In this document: in pieces, positions 1 through 10,254 of the stretch
Layout: each line of letters starts with the position of its first letter
Position numbering within the stretch: position 1 is the stretch's first letter
Source of the DNA: Mycobacterium asiaticum DSM 44297
GTDB lineage: Bacteria > Actinomycetota > Actinomycetes > Mycobacteriales > Mycobacteriaceae
Reading direction: 5' to 3'
DNA length: 64,000 nt
Assembly (NCBI RefSeq): GCF_000613245.1
Contig: NZ_HG964937.1
Coordinates: 701,563-765,562 of the forward strand
The notes under the pieces: model-generated
What the model saw: only the letters and a program-made list of their open reading frames with translations
Told to the model about the DNA's origin: nothing
Database searches by the model: none
Translations under genes and position numbers: made by a program

Positions 1-894
1 AGCGGCAATCTCGGAGGCGGCAACTTCGGCTTCGGAAACCTGGGGACCGGAAATATCGGGTTCGGTAACAAAGGCAACAACAACATCGGCTTCGGGCTTA
101 CCGGCGATGGAGGGTTCGGCTTCGGCTCGTTGAACGTCGGCAGCGGAAACTTCGGTCTGTTCAACTCGGGTAACAACAACATCGGCTTCTTCAACTCGGG
201 CGACGGCAACGTCGGCTTCTTCAACTCCGGGAACGGCAACACCGGTTTCGGGAACGCGGGCAGCTTCAACACCGGGTTCTGGCACTCGGGCGACTCGAAT
301 ACCGGCATCGGCAGCGCGGGGAACGCGAACGTGGGTATCGGTAATGCCGGGAATCAGAACTCCGGCAGCTTCAACGTCGGCTGGGGCAACACCGGTTCGG
401 GGAATTCGGGGGCGGGCAACACCGGCTTGTTCAACTCCGGCGACTCCAACACCGGGCTCTTCAACTCAGGCCATGTCAATACCGGAGTTTTCAATTCAGG
501 CAACAGCAACACCGGCGGATTCAACTCGGGCAACCTCAACACCGGTTTCTTCAGTGCGGTGGATCAGCCCGTGCTCAACTCCGGCTTCGGCAACGCGGGT
601 ACCGGCAACTCGGGGTGGGGACATAGTGACCCCAACGGCGGCCTGAACTCCGGCTTCTACAACTCTGGTGTCGGGAACTCCGGCTATGCGAATCTGGGCG
701 GCACCTTGATGGTTCCCGGTTATAACTCCGGCTTCTCGAATGTGGGCACCAACAATGCAGGAATCTCGAATTCAGGAAATTACCTCGCGGGTTACTCGAA
801 TTCCGGCGGCAATAGCTCCGGCGTCTTGAACTCCGGTGACGACAATTCGGGTGGCTTTAATTCCGGTACGGGGCAATCTGGCTTCTTCCGCTGA
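1..894 (+). CDS. PPE-MPTR family protein, C-terminal part (5' end outside window)
   Basis: The reading frame is open from base 1 to a TGA at 892-894. All 297 visible residues are MPTR-type repeats of the form N-x-G-x-(G/F)-N-x-G (for example [13 protein letters not shown]), with no PPE domain visible, so the N-terminus lies upstream of the window. PPE-MPTR proteins are exported or surface-exposed mycobacterial proteins, generally ESX-5 substrates. The next PPE-MPTR gene starts 24 bp downstream on the same strand and its repeats are very similar, including a shared segment with a short FFS...P-NSGFGN linker. In M. tuberculosis the equivalent neighbourhood carries PPE39/PPE40. The true start, length and orthology cannot be judged here. 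Confidence 0.9.
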   Translation, partial: SGNLGGGNFGFGNLGTGNIGFGNKGNNNIGFGLTGDGGFGFGSLNVGSGNFGLFNSGNNNIGFFNSGDGNVGFFNSGNGNTGFGNAGSFNTGFWHSGDSNTGIGSAGNANVGIGNAGNQNSGSFNVGWGNTGSGNSGAGNTGLFNSGDSNTGLFNSGHVNTGVFNSGNSNTGGFNSGNLNTGFFSAVDQPVLNSGFGNAGTGNSGWGHSDPNGGLNSGFYNSGVGNSGYANLGGTLMVPGYNSGFSNVGTNNAGISNSGNYLAGYSNSGGNSSGVLNSGDDNSGGFNSGTGQSGFFR

Positions 895-918
895 CCGAAA
901 TCCGAAGGGCCTTTTGAT

Positions 919-2655
919 ATGAATTTTTCGGTGTTGCCGCCGGAGATCAATTCGTTGCGGATGTTTTCGGGTGCGGGTTCGGCGCCGATGTTGGCGGCTG
1001 CGGGGGCGTGGTCGGGGTTGGCTGATGAGTTGGGGTTGGCGGCGGAGTCGTTTGCGTCGGTGACGGGGTCGTTGGTGGATCAGGTGTGGCAGGGTGCGGC
1101 GGCGTCGGCGATGGCGGCTGCTGCGGTGCCGTATGCGGGGTGGTTGGGTGCGGCCGCGGTGGGTGCTGCGCAGGCGGCGGGGCAGGCTCGGGCGGTGGTG
1201 GAGGCTTTTGAGGCGGCGCGGGCGGCGACGGTGCATCCGGGTGCGGTGGTGGCGAATCGGAATGTGTTTGTGCAGTTGGTGTTGTCGAATGTGTTTGGTC
1301 AGAATGCGCCGGCTATTGCTGCTGCTGAGGGTGTGTATGAGCAGATGTGGGCTGCTGATGTAGCGGCGATGGTGGGATATCACGGTGGGGTGTCGGCGGC
1401 GGCTGCGGCGTTGTCGTCATGGCAGGGGGCGCTCGCCGGCCTACCCGGGCTGCCCGCGGCGGCCGCCCAAGCCATCGCCGCCGTGCCGGCCCAACTGCAG
1501 GGAATCAACCTCGGGTTTGGGAATATCGGCTCGCTCAATGCCGGCAGCGGCAACATCGGTGAGACGAACCTGGGCAGCGGCAACACCGGAAACGCGAACC
1601 TGGGCAGTGGCAACTCCGGCAACCAGAACCTCGGCAGCGGCAATATCGGCAGCACCAACGTCGGCAGCGGAAATACCGGCAACTCCAACGTCGGCAGCGG
1701 GAATATCGGTAACAGCAACATCGGCGGCGGAAACAACGGCAGCTCCAACGTCGGCAGCGGGAATTCCGGGAGCGGCAACATCGGCTTCGGCAACACCGGC
1801 TCGGGCAACTTCGGCTTCGGCAACACCGGCAACAACAACATCGGCTTCGGTCTCACCGGCGACAACCAATTCGGTTTCGGCCCTTTGAATTCGGGCACCG
1901 GTAACATCGGCTTCGGCAACTCCGGCACCGGAAATGTCGGCTTCTTCAACTCAGGTAGCGGTAACGTCGGTATCGGCAACTCCGGTGTGGGCAACTTCGG
2001 TTTCGGCAACGCGGGCAACATCAACACCGGATTCTGGAACGCCGGCAACACCAACACCGGGGCGGCGAACGCCGGATCCGGCAACTTCGGCTTCTTCGAC
2101 TCCGGCAACTTCAACGCAGGCAGCTTCAATTCCGGCGACTCAAATACCAGTTTCGGCAACGCCGGCAACGTCAACAGCGGTTTCCTGAACGCCGGGGACG
2201 TCAACTCCGGCTTCGGCAACGCGGGAAACGTCAATACCGGATTCGCAAACGCCGGCAATGCGAACACCGGAGCCTTCAACACAGGCAATCTCAACACCGG
2301 ATTTTTCAGTTCAGAAACCCAGCCGGGCCCCAACTCCGGATTCGGCAACGTGGGCACCGGCAACTCCGGCTTCGGGCACAACGATCCTTCAAGCAGTGGC
2401 AACTCCGGTATACAGAACGTGGGATTCGGCAATTCCGGCTACGTGAACACCAGCACCACGTTGCTTCTGGGTGGCAACTCGGGCATCCTCAACACCGGTT
2501 ACGGAAACGCGGGCATCTACAACGCGGCTGTCCAGAATGCGGGCATCTTCATTGCCGGAATCATGTCCTCGGGCATTCTCACCTCCGGGATCGGGAGTTC
2601 CGGTCTGTTTGTTTCAGGAAACGCGCTTTCCGGAATGTTCAAAGGCTTCTTCTGA
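919..2655 (+). CDS. PPE-MPTR family protein
   Basis: 578 residues. The N-terminal ~180 residues form a PPE domain with the PPE motif at residues 7-9 (VLPPEIN) and the later [20 protein letters not shown] landmarks. From about residue 200 the protein is MPTR repeats (NxGxGNxG) to a short hydrophobic tail. It is probably secreted by ESX-5 and cell-surface associated. It lies directly upstream of two PPE38-like genes; PPE38 is known in M. tuberculosis to be needed for export of PPE-MPTR and PE_PGRS proteins. The PPE-domain DNA (919 to about 1430) uses many G- and T-ending codons (ttg, gtg, gcg, ggg, gct), while the MPTR part is C-ending. This suggests a mosaic made by recombination between PPE genes. 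Position matches PPE39 of H37Rv, but orthology is not proven. Confidence 0.92.
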   Translation: MNFSVLPPEINSLRMFSGAGSAPMLAAAGAWSGLADELGLAAESFASVTGSLVDQVWQGAAASAMAAAAVPYAGWLGAAAVGAAQAAGQARAVVEAFEAARAATVHPGAVVANRNVFVQLVLSNVFGQNAPAIAAAEGVYEQMWAADVAAMVGYHGGVSAAAAALSSWQGALAGLPGLPAAAAQAIAAVPAQLQGINLGFGNIGSLNAGSGNIGETNLGSGNTGNANLGSGNSGNQNLGSGNIGSTNVGSGNTGNSNVGSGNIGNSNIGGGNNGSSNVGSGNSGSGNIGFGNTGSGNFGFGNTGNNNIGFGLTGDNQFGFGPLNSGTGNIGFGNSGTGNVGFFNSGSGNVGIGNSGVGNFGFGNAGNINTGFWNAGNTNTGAANAGSGNFGFFDSGNFNAGSFNSGDSNTSFGNAGNVNSGFLNAGDVNSGFGNAGNVNTGFANAGNANTGAFNTGNLNTGFFSSETQPGPNSGFGNVGTGNSGFGHNDPSSSGNSGIQNVGFGNSGYVNTSTTLLLGGNSGILNTGYGNAGIYNAAVQNAGIFIAGIMSSGILTSGIGSSGLFVSGNALSGMFKGFF

Positions 2656-2808
2656 CACCGAAAACGGTGCTTTTCATCGGGACATTCTGTCAAAGGAATT
2701 AACAAATACTGGAACAGATGCTCCATCGTGCATGGGTTTCGGGTCCCAGCGGCGCCGAATCCGTACGAAAAATCCGGTGAAACTACAGCTTTCGCCTGTG
2801 ATTTGGCT

Positions 2809-2814
2809 TACGAT
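2809..2814 (+). promoter_or_regulatory. putative -10 box (TACGAT) of first PPE38-like gene
   Basis: TTACGATCC here recurs upstream of the second PPE38-like gene (4250-4258), at nearly the same distance from the start codon (74 versus 80 bp), with similar flanking bases. The conservation between the two copies suggests a shared promoter duplicated with the gene. No clear -35 box is visible. Confidence 0.35.
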
Positions 2815-2888
2815 CCAGCCATGGGTTGCTGTGTGCGCAGGCGCAGCCCAGGTTGGGTTTGCGACGGCTGGCAGGGTTGGGAGTTCTG

Positions 2889-4070
2889 ATGATTCTGGAT
2901 TTTGCGTGGTTGCCGCCGGAGATCAACTCGGCGCGGATCTTCGCAGGGGCGGGGTCCGGACCGTTGCACGCGGCGGCGGCGGCTTGGGAAAGCCTGGCCG
3001 CGGACTTGGCCGCGTCCGCATCTTCGTTTGACTCGGTGATCGTCGGGTTGGCCAGCGGGCCGTGGGCGGGCCCGGCCTCGGCGTCGATGGCTGCCGCGGC
3101 GACGCCGTACGTCGGGTGGTTGGGCGATGCGGCGGCGCAGGCGCAGCTGGCGGCGGGTCAGGCCCGTGCGGCGGCGAGCGCGTTCGAGACGGCGCTGACG
3201 GCGACCGTGCACCCGGCCGCGGTGACGGCGAACCGGGTGTCGCTGGCGACGCTGATCGCAACGAACTTCCTCGGGCTCAATACGCCGGCGATTTTCGCCA
3301 ATGAATTCGACTATCTCGAGATGTGGGCCCAGGACGTCGCGGCGATGATCGGCTACCAGGGCGGCGCCACCGCGGTTGCCGCGAGCCTGTCGCCGTTCAG
3401 TCTCCCGCCGGTGAACCTCGCGGGACTTGCGACCGGCGCCGGCGCACAGGTCGCCGCTTTGGCCACCTCCGCCTCGGCCGCGGTGAGCCCGATGCTGCAG
3501 GGCGCGCTGTCGGCGGCGCCCGGCTTGGTGGCGGGTGTGCAGTCGCTGGCTTCCGGGGCGCCGGTGCAGGCAATCATGTCGGCGGCCCAGATGGGCGCGA
3601 TGCCGGCCAGCATGCTGTTGGGTCCGCTGATGCAACTGGGTTCGACGGCAAATGCGGGCGCCAGCGCGGCGGGACTGGCCGGCGCGACGGCGGCCGACGT
3701 GCCGAAGTTTGTCGGCGACATCGCGCCGGCGGCCAGGGGCTTGGGGGGCGCGGCCGGCCTGGGTGCCGGCATGGCGGGCGATATGGGCAAGGCGCATTTG
3801 GTCGGCGCGATGTCGGTGCCTCCCACCTGGCAGGGCTCGGTGCCCAAGGCGATGGCCAGCGGGGCGATGAGCGGCCTGGGCGGTATGCCGAGCGCGGCCG
3901 CCTTGGCGCAAGGTGCTCCGGCCGGCACCGGTATGGGCATGATGCCGATGCCGATGGGCATGGGTGGGGCCGGCGGGGGCATGCCCGGCGGCATGATGGG
4001 CCGCGGCGGTGCCGCCGCGCACGTGGTGCAGAACCGCCCGAGCGTGATCCCGCGTACCGGCGTGGGATAA
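2889..4070 (+). CDS. PPE38-like PPE-SVP protein (copy 1)
   Basis: 393 residues from the ATG at 2889; the in-frame ATG at 2826 would add 21 residues ahead of the conserved PPE N-terminus. It begins [16 protein letters not shown], carries the PPE domain through about residue 180, the SVP signature [11 protein letters not shown] near residue 320, and a Gly/Met-rich tail ending [15 protein letters not shown]. These features, including the [18 protein letters not shown] tail, match my memory of M. tuberculosis PPE38. PPE38 is an ESX-5 substrate required for secretion of PE_PGRS and PPE-MPTR proteins, which fits the PPE-MPTR genes immediately upstream. A second copy of identical length follows at 4337, much as H37Rv-related strains carry PPE38 and PPE71. 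Assigned by family and context, not by alignment. Confidence 0.9.
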   Translation: MILDFAWLPPEINSARIFAGAGSGPLHAAAAAWESLAADLAASASSFDSVIVGLASGPWAGPASASMAAAATPYVGWLGDAAAQAQLAAGQARAAASAFETALTATVHPAAVTANRVSLATLIATNFLGLNTPAIFANEFDYLEMWAQDVAAMIGYQGGATAVAASLSPFSLPPVNLAGLATGAGAQVAALATSASAAVSPMLQGALSAAPGLVAGVQSLASGAPVQAIMSAAQMGAMPASMLLGPLMQLGSTANAGASAAGLAGATAADVPKFVGDIAPAARGLGGAAGLGAGMAGDMGKAHLVGAMSVPPTWQGSVPKAMASGAMSGLGGMPSAAALAQGAPAGTGMGMMPMPMGMGGAGGGMPGGMMGRGGAAAHVVQNRPSVIPRTGVG

Positions 4071-4250
4071 CCAGGTCGGTTTCGGTCCGCGCAGCGTAGA
4101 TCCGGCCATTGCTGCCGAGGGATCAGCTCGATTGCTGCACGGACCTCGCCGGGTAGCGAATATACTGATCGAGTAACCAACTCGGTCCTCGGCGCGAATA
4201 CCTAGTATCGGGATTTTGGTTAAAAGTCAGACTTTTGGTGTGGGTTGTTT

Positions 4251-4256
4251 TACGAT
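4251..4256 (+). promoter_or_regulatory. putative -10 box (TACGAT) of second PPE38-like gene
   Basis: TTACGATCC is shared with the region upstream of copy 1 (2808-2816). It lies 80 bp before the ATG at 4337, inside the 266-bp gap between the two PPE38-like genes, in which no other gene is visible. Confidence 0.35.
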
Positions 4257-4336
4257 CCGGCCTCGGGCCGTTTGTTTCGGACCGAGTGGTAAGAGCGTGT
4301 TGGTGCCGTTGACGCGGCTGGCTGGTTGGGGATGCG

Positions 4337-5518
4337 ATGATTTTGGACTTTGCCTGGTTGCCGCCGGAGATCAACTCGGCCCGGATCTTTGCCGGTGACG
4401 GAGCGGGCACTTTGCACGCGGCGGCGGCAGCCTGGGACAGCTTGGCGGCCGAGCTGACAGCCGCAGCGTCGTCGTTTGACTCGGTGATCGTCGGGTTGGC
4501 CAGCGGCCCGTGGGCCGGGCCGGCCTCGGCGTCGATGGCTGCCGCGGCGACTCCCTATGTCGGGTGGCTGAGCGGCGCGGCGACCCAGGCGCAGCTGGCG
4601 GCGGGTCAGGCCCGTGCGGCGGCGAGCGCGTTCGAGACGGCGCTGACGGCGACCGTGCACCCGGCTGCGGTGACGGCGAACCGGGTGTCGCTGGCGACGC
4701 TGATCGCTACGAACTTCCTCGGGCTGAACACGCCGGCGATCTTCGCCAATGAGTTCGACTACGTCGAGATGTGGGCCCAGGACGTCGCCGCGATGATCGG
4801 CTACCACGGCGGCGCGACCGCGGTGGCCGCGTCCATTACGCCGTTTGCCGTGCCGCCGCTTGACCTGGCCGGCCTGGCGGCGGGCGTCGGTGCCCAGGCC
4901 GCCGGATTGGCGACGTCGGCGTCGGCCGCCGTCAGCCCGCTTGTTCAGGGTGCGACCGTAGCAGCGCCGGCCTTGGTCGCCGGCTTGCAGTCGGCAGCCA
5001 CTGGCGCGCCGGTGCAGGCGGTCATGTCGGCGGTACAGATGGGTGCGATGCCGGCCAGCATGTTGATGGGCCCGTTGATGCAACTCGGTTCGACGGCCAA
5101 TGCGGGCGCCAGCGCGGCGGGACTGGCCGGTGCCACGGCGGCCGACCTGCCGAAGTTCGTCGGTGACGTCGCTCCGGCGGCCAAGGGCCTCGGTGGTGTC
5201 GGTGGCCTCGGTGCGGGTATGGCGGGCGATCTCGGCAAGGCGCATCTGGTCGGCGCCATGTCGGTGCCTCCGACCTGGCAGGGCTCGATCCCGAAGGGGA
5301 TGACCAGCGCGGCCATGTCGGGTCTGGGTGCCAACGCCGCGGAGATGGCGCAAGCCGCCGGGGCGGCCGGGACCGGCGGTATGCCGATGATGCCCATGCC
5401 GATGGGAATGGGCGGTGCCGGTGGCGGCATGCCCGGCGGCATGATGGGCCGCGGCGGTGCAAGTCCGCACGTGGTGCAGAACCGGCCGAGCGTGATTCCG
5501 CGCTCCGGCGTCGGATAA
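4337..5518 (+). CDS. PPE38-like PPE-SVP protein (copy 2)
   Basis: 393 residues, the same length as copy 1 and largely collinear with it. It has the PPE motif at residues 9-11, the SVP signature ([11 protein letters not shown]) near residue 320, and the same Gly/Met-rich tail ending [11 protein letters not shown]. Long stretches of nucleotide identity in the PPE domain (around 4480-4760 versus 3030-3310) indicate recent tandem duplication or gene conversion. In M. tuberculosis the two PPE38 copies flank esxX/esxY; here no esx gene lies between them. Predicted role: ESX-5 exported factor promoting PE/PPE secretion. The gene is followed by a convergent membrane-protein gene. Confidence 0.9.
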   Translation: MILDFAWLPPEINSARIFAGDGAGTLHAAAAAWDSLAAELTAAASSFDSVIVGLASGPWAGPASASMAAAATPYVGWLSGAATQAQLAAGQARAAASAFETALTATVHPAAVTANRVSLATLIATNFLGLNTPAIFANEFDYVEMWAQDVAAMIGYHGGATAVAASITPFAVPPLDLAGLAAGVGAQAAGLATSASAAVSPLVQGATVAAPALVAGLQSAATGAPVQAVMSAVQMGAMPASMLMGPLMQLGSTANAGASAAGLAGATAADLPKFVGDVAPAAKGLGGVGGLGAGMAGDLGKAHLVGAMSVPPTWQGSIPKGMTSAAMSGLGANAAEMAQAAGAAGTGGMPMMPMPMGMGGAGGGMPGGMMGRGGASPHVVQNRPSVIPRSGVG

Positions 5519-5536
5519 ATCCGAGCCCGGGTCGGT

Positions 5537-6232
5537 TCAGGCGTGGCCGATGCCGCGCGTCATCAAAAGCACGCCCACCAAGCCGATCACGACGGCGAAG
5601 ACCTGCTTCCGGCGGGCCCTGGCCCAGCCGTCGACCGCAGCCATGATGTGGTCCGTCTTCGCCGGGGCAGCCAGTCGGCTGAGCAGCGGAAGTTCGATGA
5701 AGCTCAGCGCTATCAGGATGTACATGCCCGACGCGACGATCTGCGCCGCGGTCGCGACGCCTGAGGCCACGATGGCGGTCAGGGCCGCCAGCAACCGGAA
5801 ATCGACTAGCATCCCCACTCCGAGCGCGAAGCTTGCCACGACCGGCCTGGCCTGCAGCGCACCCTGAACCCGAGTCAGCAGCCGAGACGGTGACTCACCC
5901 CCGCCGGGCATGCCCACCCGCATGCGCTGCCGCGGCGAGAACCCCACGGCGATCGCGGCGGCGAGCAGTGCCAGCGCGCCCATTGTGATCTGCACATGTC
6001 CGGCGGCCGTAGTTGCCGCGGCGGCCTGCACCCGATGCGCCGCCGCGAGCGTGGCGTCGCGCAGACCGAACAGCACACTGGCGGCAACTATCGCGCTTAT
6101 CGCCACGCCGCCCAGCCAGAACGCCATGAGTGGTCGCAGCGACCGCGCCCGCGTCGACAATGCCACGCTGACGCCGATCCGTACCGGGTCTGCGGTCGCC
6201 ACAAGAGCTAACACCAGCACCATGCACCACAT
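5537..6232 (-). CDS. GAP/Sap-family (glycolipid-addressing-like) integral membrane protein
   Basis: 231 residues from the ATG at 6232 (MWCMVLVLALVATADPVRIG), the start typical of this family. A TTG at 6289 would add 19 residues. About six hydrophobic segments are visible, with a charged loop in the middle (RQRMRVGMPGGGESPSR), the usual GAP layout. GAP-family proteins are implicated in moving glycolipids to the mycobacterial surface, but the substrate here is unknown. It is convergent with the PPE38-like genes and divergent from plcA. Three TTAGG repeats lie upstream (6303-6345). Start uncertain; family assignment by pattern. Confidence 0.7.
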   Translation of the reverse strand: MWCMVLVLALVATADPVRIGVSVALSTRARSLRPLMAFWLGGVAISAIVAASVLFGLRDATLAAAHRVQAAAATTAAGHVQITMGALALLAAAIAVGFSPRQRMRVGMPGGGESPSRLLTRVQGALQARPVVASFALGVGMLVDFRLLAALTAIVASGVATAAQIVASGMYILIALSFIELPLLSRLAAPAKTDHIMAAVDGWARARRKQVFAVVIGLVGVLLMTRGIGHA

Positions 6233-6302
6233 GGGTCGGGACGCTACAACCGCGGGCGGGTAGAGCGGAACCCATTCGGCCGCACTCAATTTCCGATCAC
6301 AG

Positions 6303-6345
6303 CCCCCTAACCCGCGCCTTGTCCTTTTCCTAACGTCCCCCTAAG
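6303..6345 (-). promoter_or_regulatory. three TTAGG repeats upstream of the GAP-family gene
   Basis: Read on the minus strand, TTAGG occurs three times, with the two outer-most upstream copies 11 bp apart and the third 23 bp further on. An 11-bp direct-repeat spacing is typical of OmpR-type response-regulator sites. No regulator gene is nearby, so this is only a candidate site. Confidence 0.25.
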
Positions 6346-6614
6346 AATCACGGCGTCTCACGCAGGACTTTCGTTGGCGGTCCAACCGCGGCTGACCTCG
6401 CGCAATCCGGCACGGAATTAGCAGGAGCGCGGCACGCGAAAAGGCGGTATGAGGAATCCATTAAGAATGTGGGATTCAATAAATTTTCCGCAGCAATCGA
6501 TATCCGGACGCTTTTGCGCCCTGGCGGTCTGCGGGCCGCTGCAAGTCCTGACCACCGATGCGGCGGTGCCTGCGGGAGATGCCGCCAACTTTGCTAGGAG
6601 TCGTAATCGGCGTG

Positions 6615-6668
6615 CGACACGCCGGTTCGCGTATCGCGGTTGTCCAGGTTCGTAACTATACCGTGATC
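6615..6668 (+). promoter_or_regulatory. plcA promoter block, shared with plcB
   Basis: The 21-bp block beginning GACACGCCGGTT (GCGTATCG at its end) is followed 41 bp from its start by CTATACCGTGA. The same two blocks, 40 bp apart, precede plcB (8313-8364). CTATAC/CTATAG is a plausible -10 element. The conservation of both blocks suggests a common promoter or regulator site copied with the gene. Confidence 0.5.
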
Positions 6669-6694
6669 TGAAATTGCGCAGGAAGGCAGGGGCA

Positions 6695-8254
6695 GTGATC
6701 GAAAACCCCTTACGGGGAATGTCGCGCCGGGAGTTTATGGCAAAGCTTTCCGGTGCCGGTGCGGCCGCGTTGCTGACCGACTTCGCTGCCCCAGTCATCG
6801 AGAAGGCTTACGGCGCGGGCCCATGTTCCGGGCATTTGACTGACATTGAACACATTGTGTTGTTGATGCAGGAGAACCGGTCATTCGACCATTACTTCGG
6901 CACGTTATCTGGAACTCGGGGATTCAACGACCCGTCACCCGCCTTCAGCCAGAAGGGGTGGAATCCCGCGAGTCAATCGTTGGACCCGGCCGGGATTACC
7001 ATGCCGTTCCGCCTCGACACGACGCGTGGACCCCTGCTGGACGGGGAGTGCGTCAACGACCCCGAACACCAGTGGGCCGCCATGCACCATTCCTGGAATG
7101 GCGGCGCCAACGACAACTGGCTGCCGGCGCAGGCCGAGACCCGCACGGGGCCTTACGTCCCGATGACGATGGGTTACTACACCCGCAAAGACATTCCGAT
7201 CCACTACCTGCTGGCCGACACGTTCACAATGTGCGACGGCTACCACTGCTCGCTGCTTACCGGCACACTGCCCAACCGGTTGTACTGGTTGAGCGCCTGG
7301 AACGACCCGGCCGGCGTCGCCGGCGGCCCGCAACTCGTCGAGCCCGGCTTCCTACCGCTGCATCAGTACAGCTGGACCATCATGCCGGAGAACCTCGAAC
7401 AGGCCGGGGTCAGCTGGAAGGTCTATCAGAACAAGGACGCCGGGCGATTCATCAATACACCCATCAGCAACAACGGGCTGGTTCAGGCGTTCAAGCAGTC
7501 CGGCGACCCGCGGTCGAATCTGGCCCGCTATGGCATTGCACCCAGCTACCCGATGGACTTCGCCGCCGACGTCAGAGCCAACCGGCTGCCCAAGGTCTCC
7601 TGGCTCGTTCCCAACTTCATCCAGTCGGAACACCCAGCCCTGCCGGTAGCGCTCGGGGCGGTGGCCATGGTGACGGCGTTGCGGATCCTGCTGTCCAACC
7701 CTGCGGTGTGGGAGAAGACGGCGCTGATCATCAGCTATGACGAAAACGGCGGCTTCTTCGACCACGTCGTACCGCCGACCGCGCCGCCCGGCACCCCTGG
7801 CGAATGGGTCACGGTGCCCGATATCAACCAGGTCGCAGGATCCGGTGGTATTCGCGGTCCGCTGGGTTTGGGCTTTCGCGTCCCATGCCTGGTCATCTCG
7901 CCGTGGAGTCGCGGCGGCCTGATGGCGCACGAGACCTTCGACCACACCTCCCAACTGAAATTGATTCGCGCCCGGTTCGGTGTGCCCGTACCCAATCTGA
8001 CCGCTGGGCGCGACAGCGTCGTGGGGGACATGACCTCGACATTCAATTTCGGGACGCCGCCCAATCCGTCGAAGCCGCACCTGAGCCACCCGTTGTTGGC
8101 GGCTGTGCCAAAGTTGCCGCAGTGCATTCCGAACGTCGTGCTGGGCACCACCGACGGCGTGCTGCCGGCGATTCCCTACCGGGTGCCGTTTCCGCAGAGC
8201 ATGCCTACCCAGGAAACTCAGCCGGTCCGCGGAATTCCCAGCGGTCTCTGCTGA
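6695..8254 (+). CDS. plcA: Tat-exported phospholipase C (plcA-like)
   Basis: 519 residues from the GTG at 6695, preceded by AGGAAGG and CAGGGG Shine-Dalgarno-like sequence. The Tat signal SRREFM is at residues 9-14, followed by a hydrophobic stretch. The phosphoesterase core begins with [19 protein letters not shown] (about residues 49-67), and metal-site segments follow: [14 protein letters not shown] near residue 350 and HETFDHTS near 415. This is the mycobacterial/Pseudomonas PLC family, which hydrolyses phosphatidylcholine and sphingomyelin at the cell wall. Order after PPE38-like genes and before a second plc and esxP/esxO genes matches plcA of M. tuberculosis. The symbol rests on synteny; plcA, B and C are close paralogues. 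Confidence 0.9.
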   Translation: MIENPLRGMSRREFMAKLSGAGAAALLTDFAAPVIEKAYGAGPCSGHLTDIEHIVLLMQENRSFDHYFGTLSGTRGFNDPSPAFSQKGWNPASQSLDPAGITMPFRLDTTRGPLLDGECVNDPEHQWAAMHHSWNGGANDNWLPAQAETRTGPYVPMTMGYYTRKDIPIHYLLADTFTMCDGYHCSLLTGTLPNRLYWLSAWNDPAGVAGGPQLVEPGFLPLHQYSWTIMPENLEQAGVSWKVYQNKDAGRFINTPISNNGLVQAFKQSGDPRSNLARYGIAPSYPMDFAADVRANRLPKVSWLVPNFIQSEHPALPVALGAVAMVTALRILLSNPAVWEKTALIISYDENGGFFDHVVPPTAPPGTPGEWVTVPDINQVAGSGGIRGPLGLGFRVPCLVISPWSRGGLMAHETFDHTSQLKLIRARFGVPVPNLTAGRDSVVGDMTSTFNFGTPPNPSKPHLSHPLLAAVPKLPQCIPNVVLGTTDGVLPAIPYRVPFPQSMPTQETQPVRGIPSGLC

Positions 8255-8312
8255 GCAAACAAAAAACGTCGCCACCACGAATTGATCGGGACCGGCCCTA
8301 AAGGCCCGTCAC

Positions 8313-8365
8313 GACACGCCGGTTTGCGTATCGGTACCCAATGGAACCGCGGCTATAGCGTGAGC
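8313..8365 (+). promoter_or_regulatory. plcB promoter block, copy of the plcA block
   Basis: Repeats the plcA upstream pattern: GACACGCCGGTTTGCGTATC, then CTATAGCGTGAG 40 bp from its start. The start codon GTG follows at 8398 behind AAGGAGG. Confidence 0.5.
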
Positions 8366-8397
8366 GCGAAACGGCGCAAAAGGCCCAAGGAGGGCGC

Positions 8398-9966
8398 GTG
8401 GGAAGCGAACACCCGGTCGACGGAATGACGCGTCGGCAATTCTTGGCGAAAGCGGCCGCCGCTTCCACCGCCGGCGCGTTCCTGGATTTGGCCGGACCCA
8501 TTATCGAAAAGGCCTATGGCGCCGGCCCCTGCAGCGGCCATTTGAACGACATCGAACACATTGTGTTGTTGATGCAGGAAAACCGGTCTTTCGACCACTA
8601 TTTCGGGACATTGTCCGGGACCCGCGGTTTCCAGGACCCGAACGCGCTGCCCGGTGTCTTCGCGCAGAAAGGGTGGAATCCGGCAACGCAGGCCAACGAC
8701 GCCGCCGGAACCACGTTGCCGTTTCGCTTCGACACGACACGCGGCCCGCTGGTGGCCGGCGAATGCGTCAACGACCCGGACCACAGCTGGACCGGCATGC
8801 ATCAGGCTTGGAACAACGGCGCCAACGACGGCTGGTTGCCGGCTCAAGCGGCGCACAGCCCGCTACAGGGCAACACACCGGTCACGATGGGCTACTACAC
8901 GCGTGCCGACATTCCCATTCACCACCTGCTGGCCGACACCTTCACGATCTGCGATGGGTACCACAGTTCACTGCTCGGTGGCACGACGCCCAACAGGCTC
9001 TACTGGATGAGCGCCTGGATCGACCCAGACGGCACCCACGGCGGCCCGGTCCTGGTAGAGCCGTCCATTCAGCCGCTGCAGCACTACAGCTGGGCCACCA
9101 TGCCGGACCAGCTCGAGGCTGCGGCCATCAGCTGGAAGATCTACCAGAACAAGCTGCTGGGGCCGCTGAACAATACCGTCGTCGGCTACAACGGGTTGAT
9201 CAACGACTTCAAGCAGGCGGCAAACCCGCGTTCAAATCTGGCGCGGTTCGGGATCGCCCCAAGCTACCCCTTCGACTTTGCCTCCGACGTCAGGAACAAC
9301 CGGCTGCCCCAGGTCTCGTGGCTGCTGCCCGGATTCCTGCTCTCGGAGCATCCGGCCTTCCCGGTCTCGATCGGCGCGGTGGGCATCGTCGACGCGATAC
9401 GCATCCTGCTGTCCAATCCGGCGGTGTGGGAGAAGACGGCACTGATCGTCAACTACGACGAGAACGGCGGATTCTTCGACCACGTCGTTCCGCCCACGGC
9501 ACCGCCGAATACGCCCGGCGAGTACGTCACCGTCGCGGACATCAACGCCGTGGAGGGGTCCGGTGGCATCCGCGGCCCGATAGGCCTGGGGTTCCGGGTG
9601 CCGTGTTTTGTCGTCTCCCCGTACAGTCGCGGGCCACTGATGGTCCACGACACCTTCGACCACACCTCGACGCTGAAGTTGATCAGCAAACGCTTCAACG
9701 TTCCGGTGCCCAACCTCAGTGCGTGGCGCAACAGCGTCGTCGGCGACATGACGTCGACTTTCAATTTCGCCGTCCCGCCGAACCCGTCGAAACCGCACCT
9801 GGACCACCCGCGCTTGGCGGCGCTGCCGAAACTGCCGCAGTGCGTCCCGAACGCCGTACTGGGAACCACCACCAAAACGTCAATTCCCTACCGGGTGCCA
9901 TTTCCGCAGTCCATGCCGACCCAGGAAACGCAACCGACGCGTGGAATTCCCAGCGGCCTCTGCTGA
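8398..9966 (+). CDS. plcB: Tat-exported phospholipase C (plcB-like)
   Basis: 522 residues starting at GTG 8398, with AAGGAGG just upstream. The Tat signal TRRQFL is at residues 10-15. The rest is collinear with the upstream plc: [19 protein letters not shown] about residues 49-67, [14 protein letters not shown] near 355, and the same C-terminus ending TRGIPSGLC. Function: secreted phospholipase C acting on host or environmental phospholipids. It has its own conserved promoter block, so it is probably transcribed separately as well as from plcA. No plcC copy is present before the Rv2348c-like gene, unlike H37Rv. The plcB symbol is by position. Confidence 0.9.
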   Translation: MGSEHPVDGMTRRQFLAKAAAASTAGAFLDLAGPIIEKAYGAGPCSGHLNDIEHIVLLMQENRSFDHYFGTLSGTRGFQDPNALPGVFAQKGWNPATQANDAAGTTLPFRFDTTRGPLVAGECVNDPDHSWTGMHQAWNNGANDGWLPAQAAHSPLQGNTPVTMGYYTRADIPIHHLLADTFTICDGYHSSLLGGTTPNRLYWMSAWIDPDGTHGGPVLVEPSIQPLQHYSWATMPDQLEAAAISWKIYQNKLLGPLNNTVVGYNGLINDFKQAANPRSNLARFGIAPSYPFDFASDVRNNRLPQVSWLLPGFLLSEHPAFPVSIGAVGIVDAIRILLSNPAVWEKTALIVNYDENGGFFDHVVPPTAPPNTPGEYVTVADINAVEGSGGIRGPIGLGFRVPCFVVSPYSRGPLMVHDTFDHTSTLKLISKRFNVPVPNLSAWRNSVVGDMTSTFNFAVPPNPSKPHLDHPRLAALPKLPQCVPNAVLGTTTKTSIPYRVPFPQSMPTQETQPTRGIPSGLC

Positions 9967-10100
9967 CCGGCGGCCGGTATCCGCGCGTGGGCGGCGGAAG
10001 CCGCTGCCGGTCAACCCCTTTCGGGCCTCCTGGGAGCGGGGCAGGGGTAGGCTCGCCGCGTTGGGCTCAGGCAGATGCGAACCGGTTGACGGGCGCAACC

Positions 10101-10116
10101 TGAGGCAATCGCCTCA
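10101..10116. terminator. TGAGGC-AATC-GCCTCA hairpin downstream of plcB
   Basis: Perfect 6-bp stem with a 4-nt loop, 135 bp after the plcB stop, followed by AAAAG. It could end plcB transcription or be regulatory for the esx operon. Nothing else is recognisable in the 288-bp gap 9967-10254. Confidence 0.3.
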
Positions 10117-10254
10117 AAAGACGGTGATCCCGGAAGGGAAATTCGCAAAATAGGCGACTTTGAGCCGTCGTTTGACTTAGGATTCAGAGGCTCGGTGGTG
10201 TGGTACTCGCCATTGAGTGATGATGTATTGAGATCGGCCCTGAAAGGAGACAAC

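Larger units (their letters stand above)
6290..6694. other. 405-bp divergent intergenic region, GAP gene / plcA
   Basis: No credible gene. It contains the TTAGG repeats near the GAP-gene side, an AT-richer stretch around 6450-6500, and the plcA promoter block at 6615-6668. Small open frames here lack ribosome binding sites and recognisable protein content. Confidence 0.5.

Noticed and set aside
772..1383. Long antisense frames across the PPE-MPTR genes (also 1380-2432 on the minus strand)
   Set aside because: High-GC codon-position bias makes antisense frames stay open; products are Arg/Pro/Leu-rich shadows without homology.
6418..6798. Minus-strand frame overlapping the plcA start
   Set aside because: No ribosome site or family similarity; it overlaps the conserved plc promoter block.
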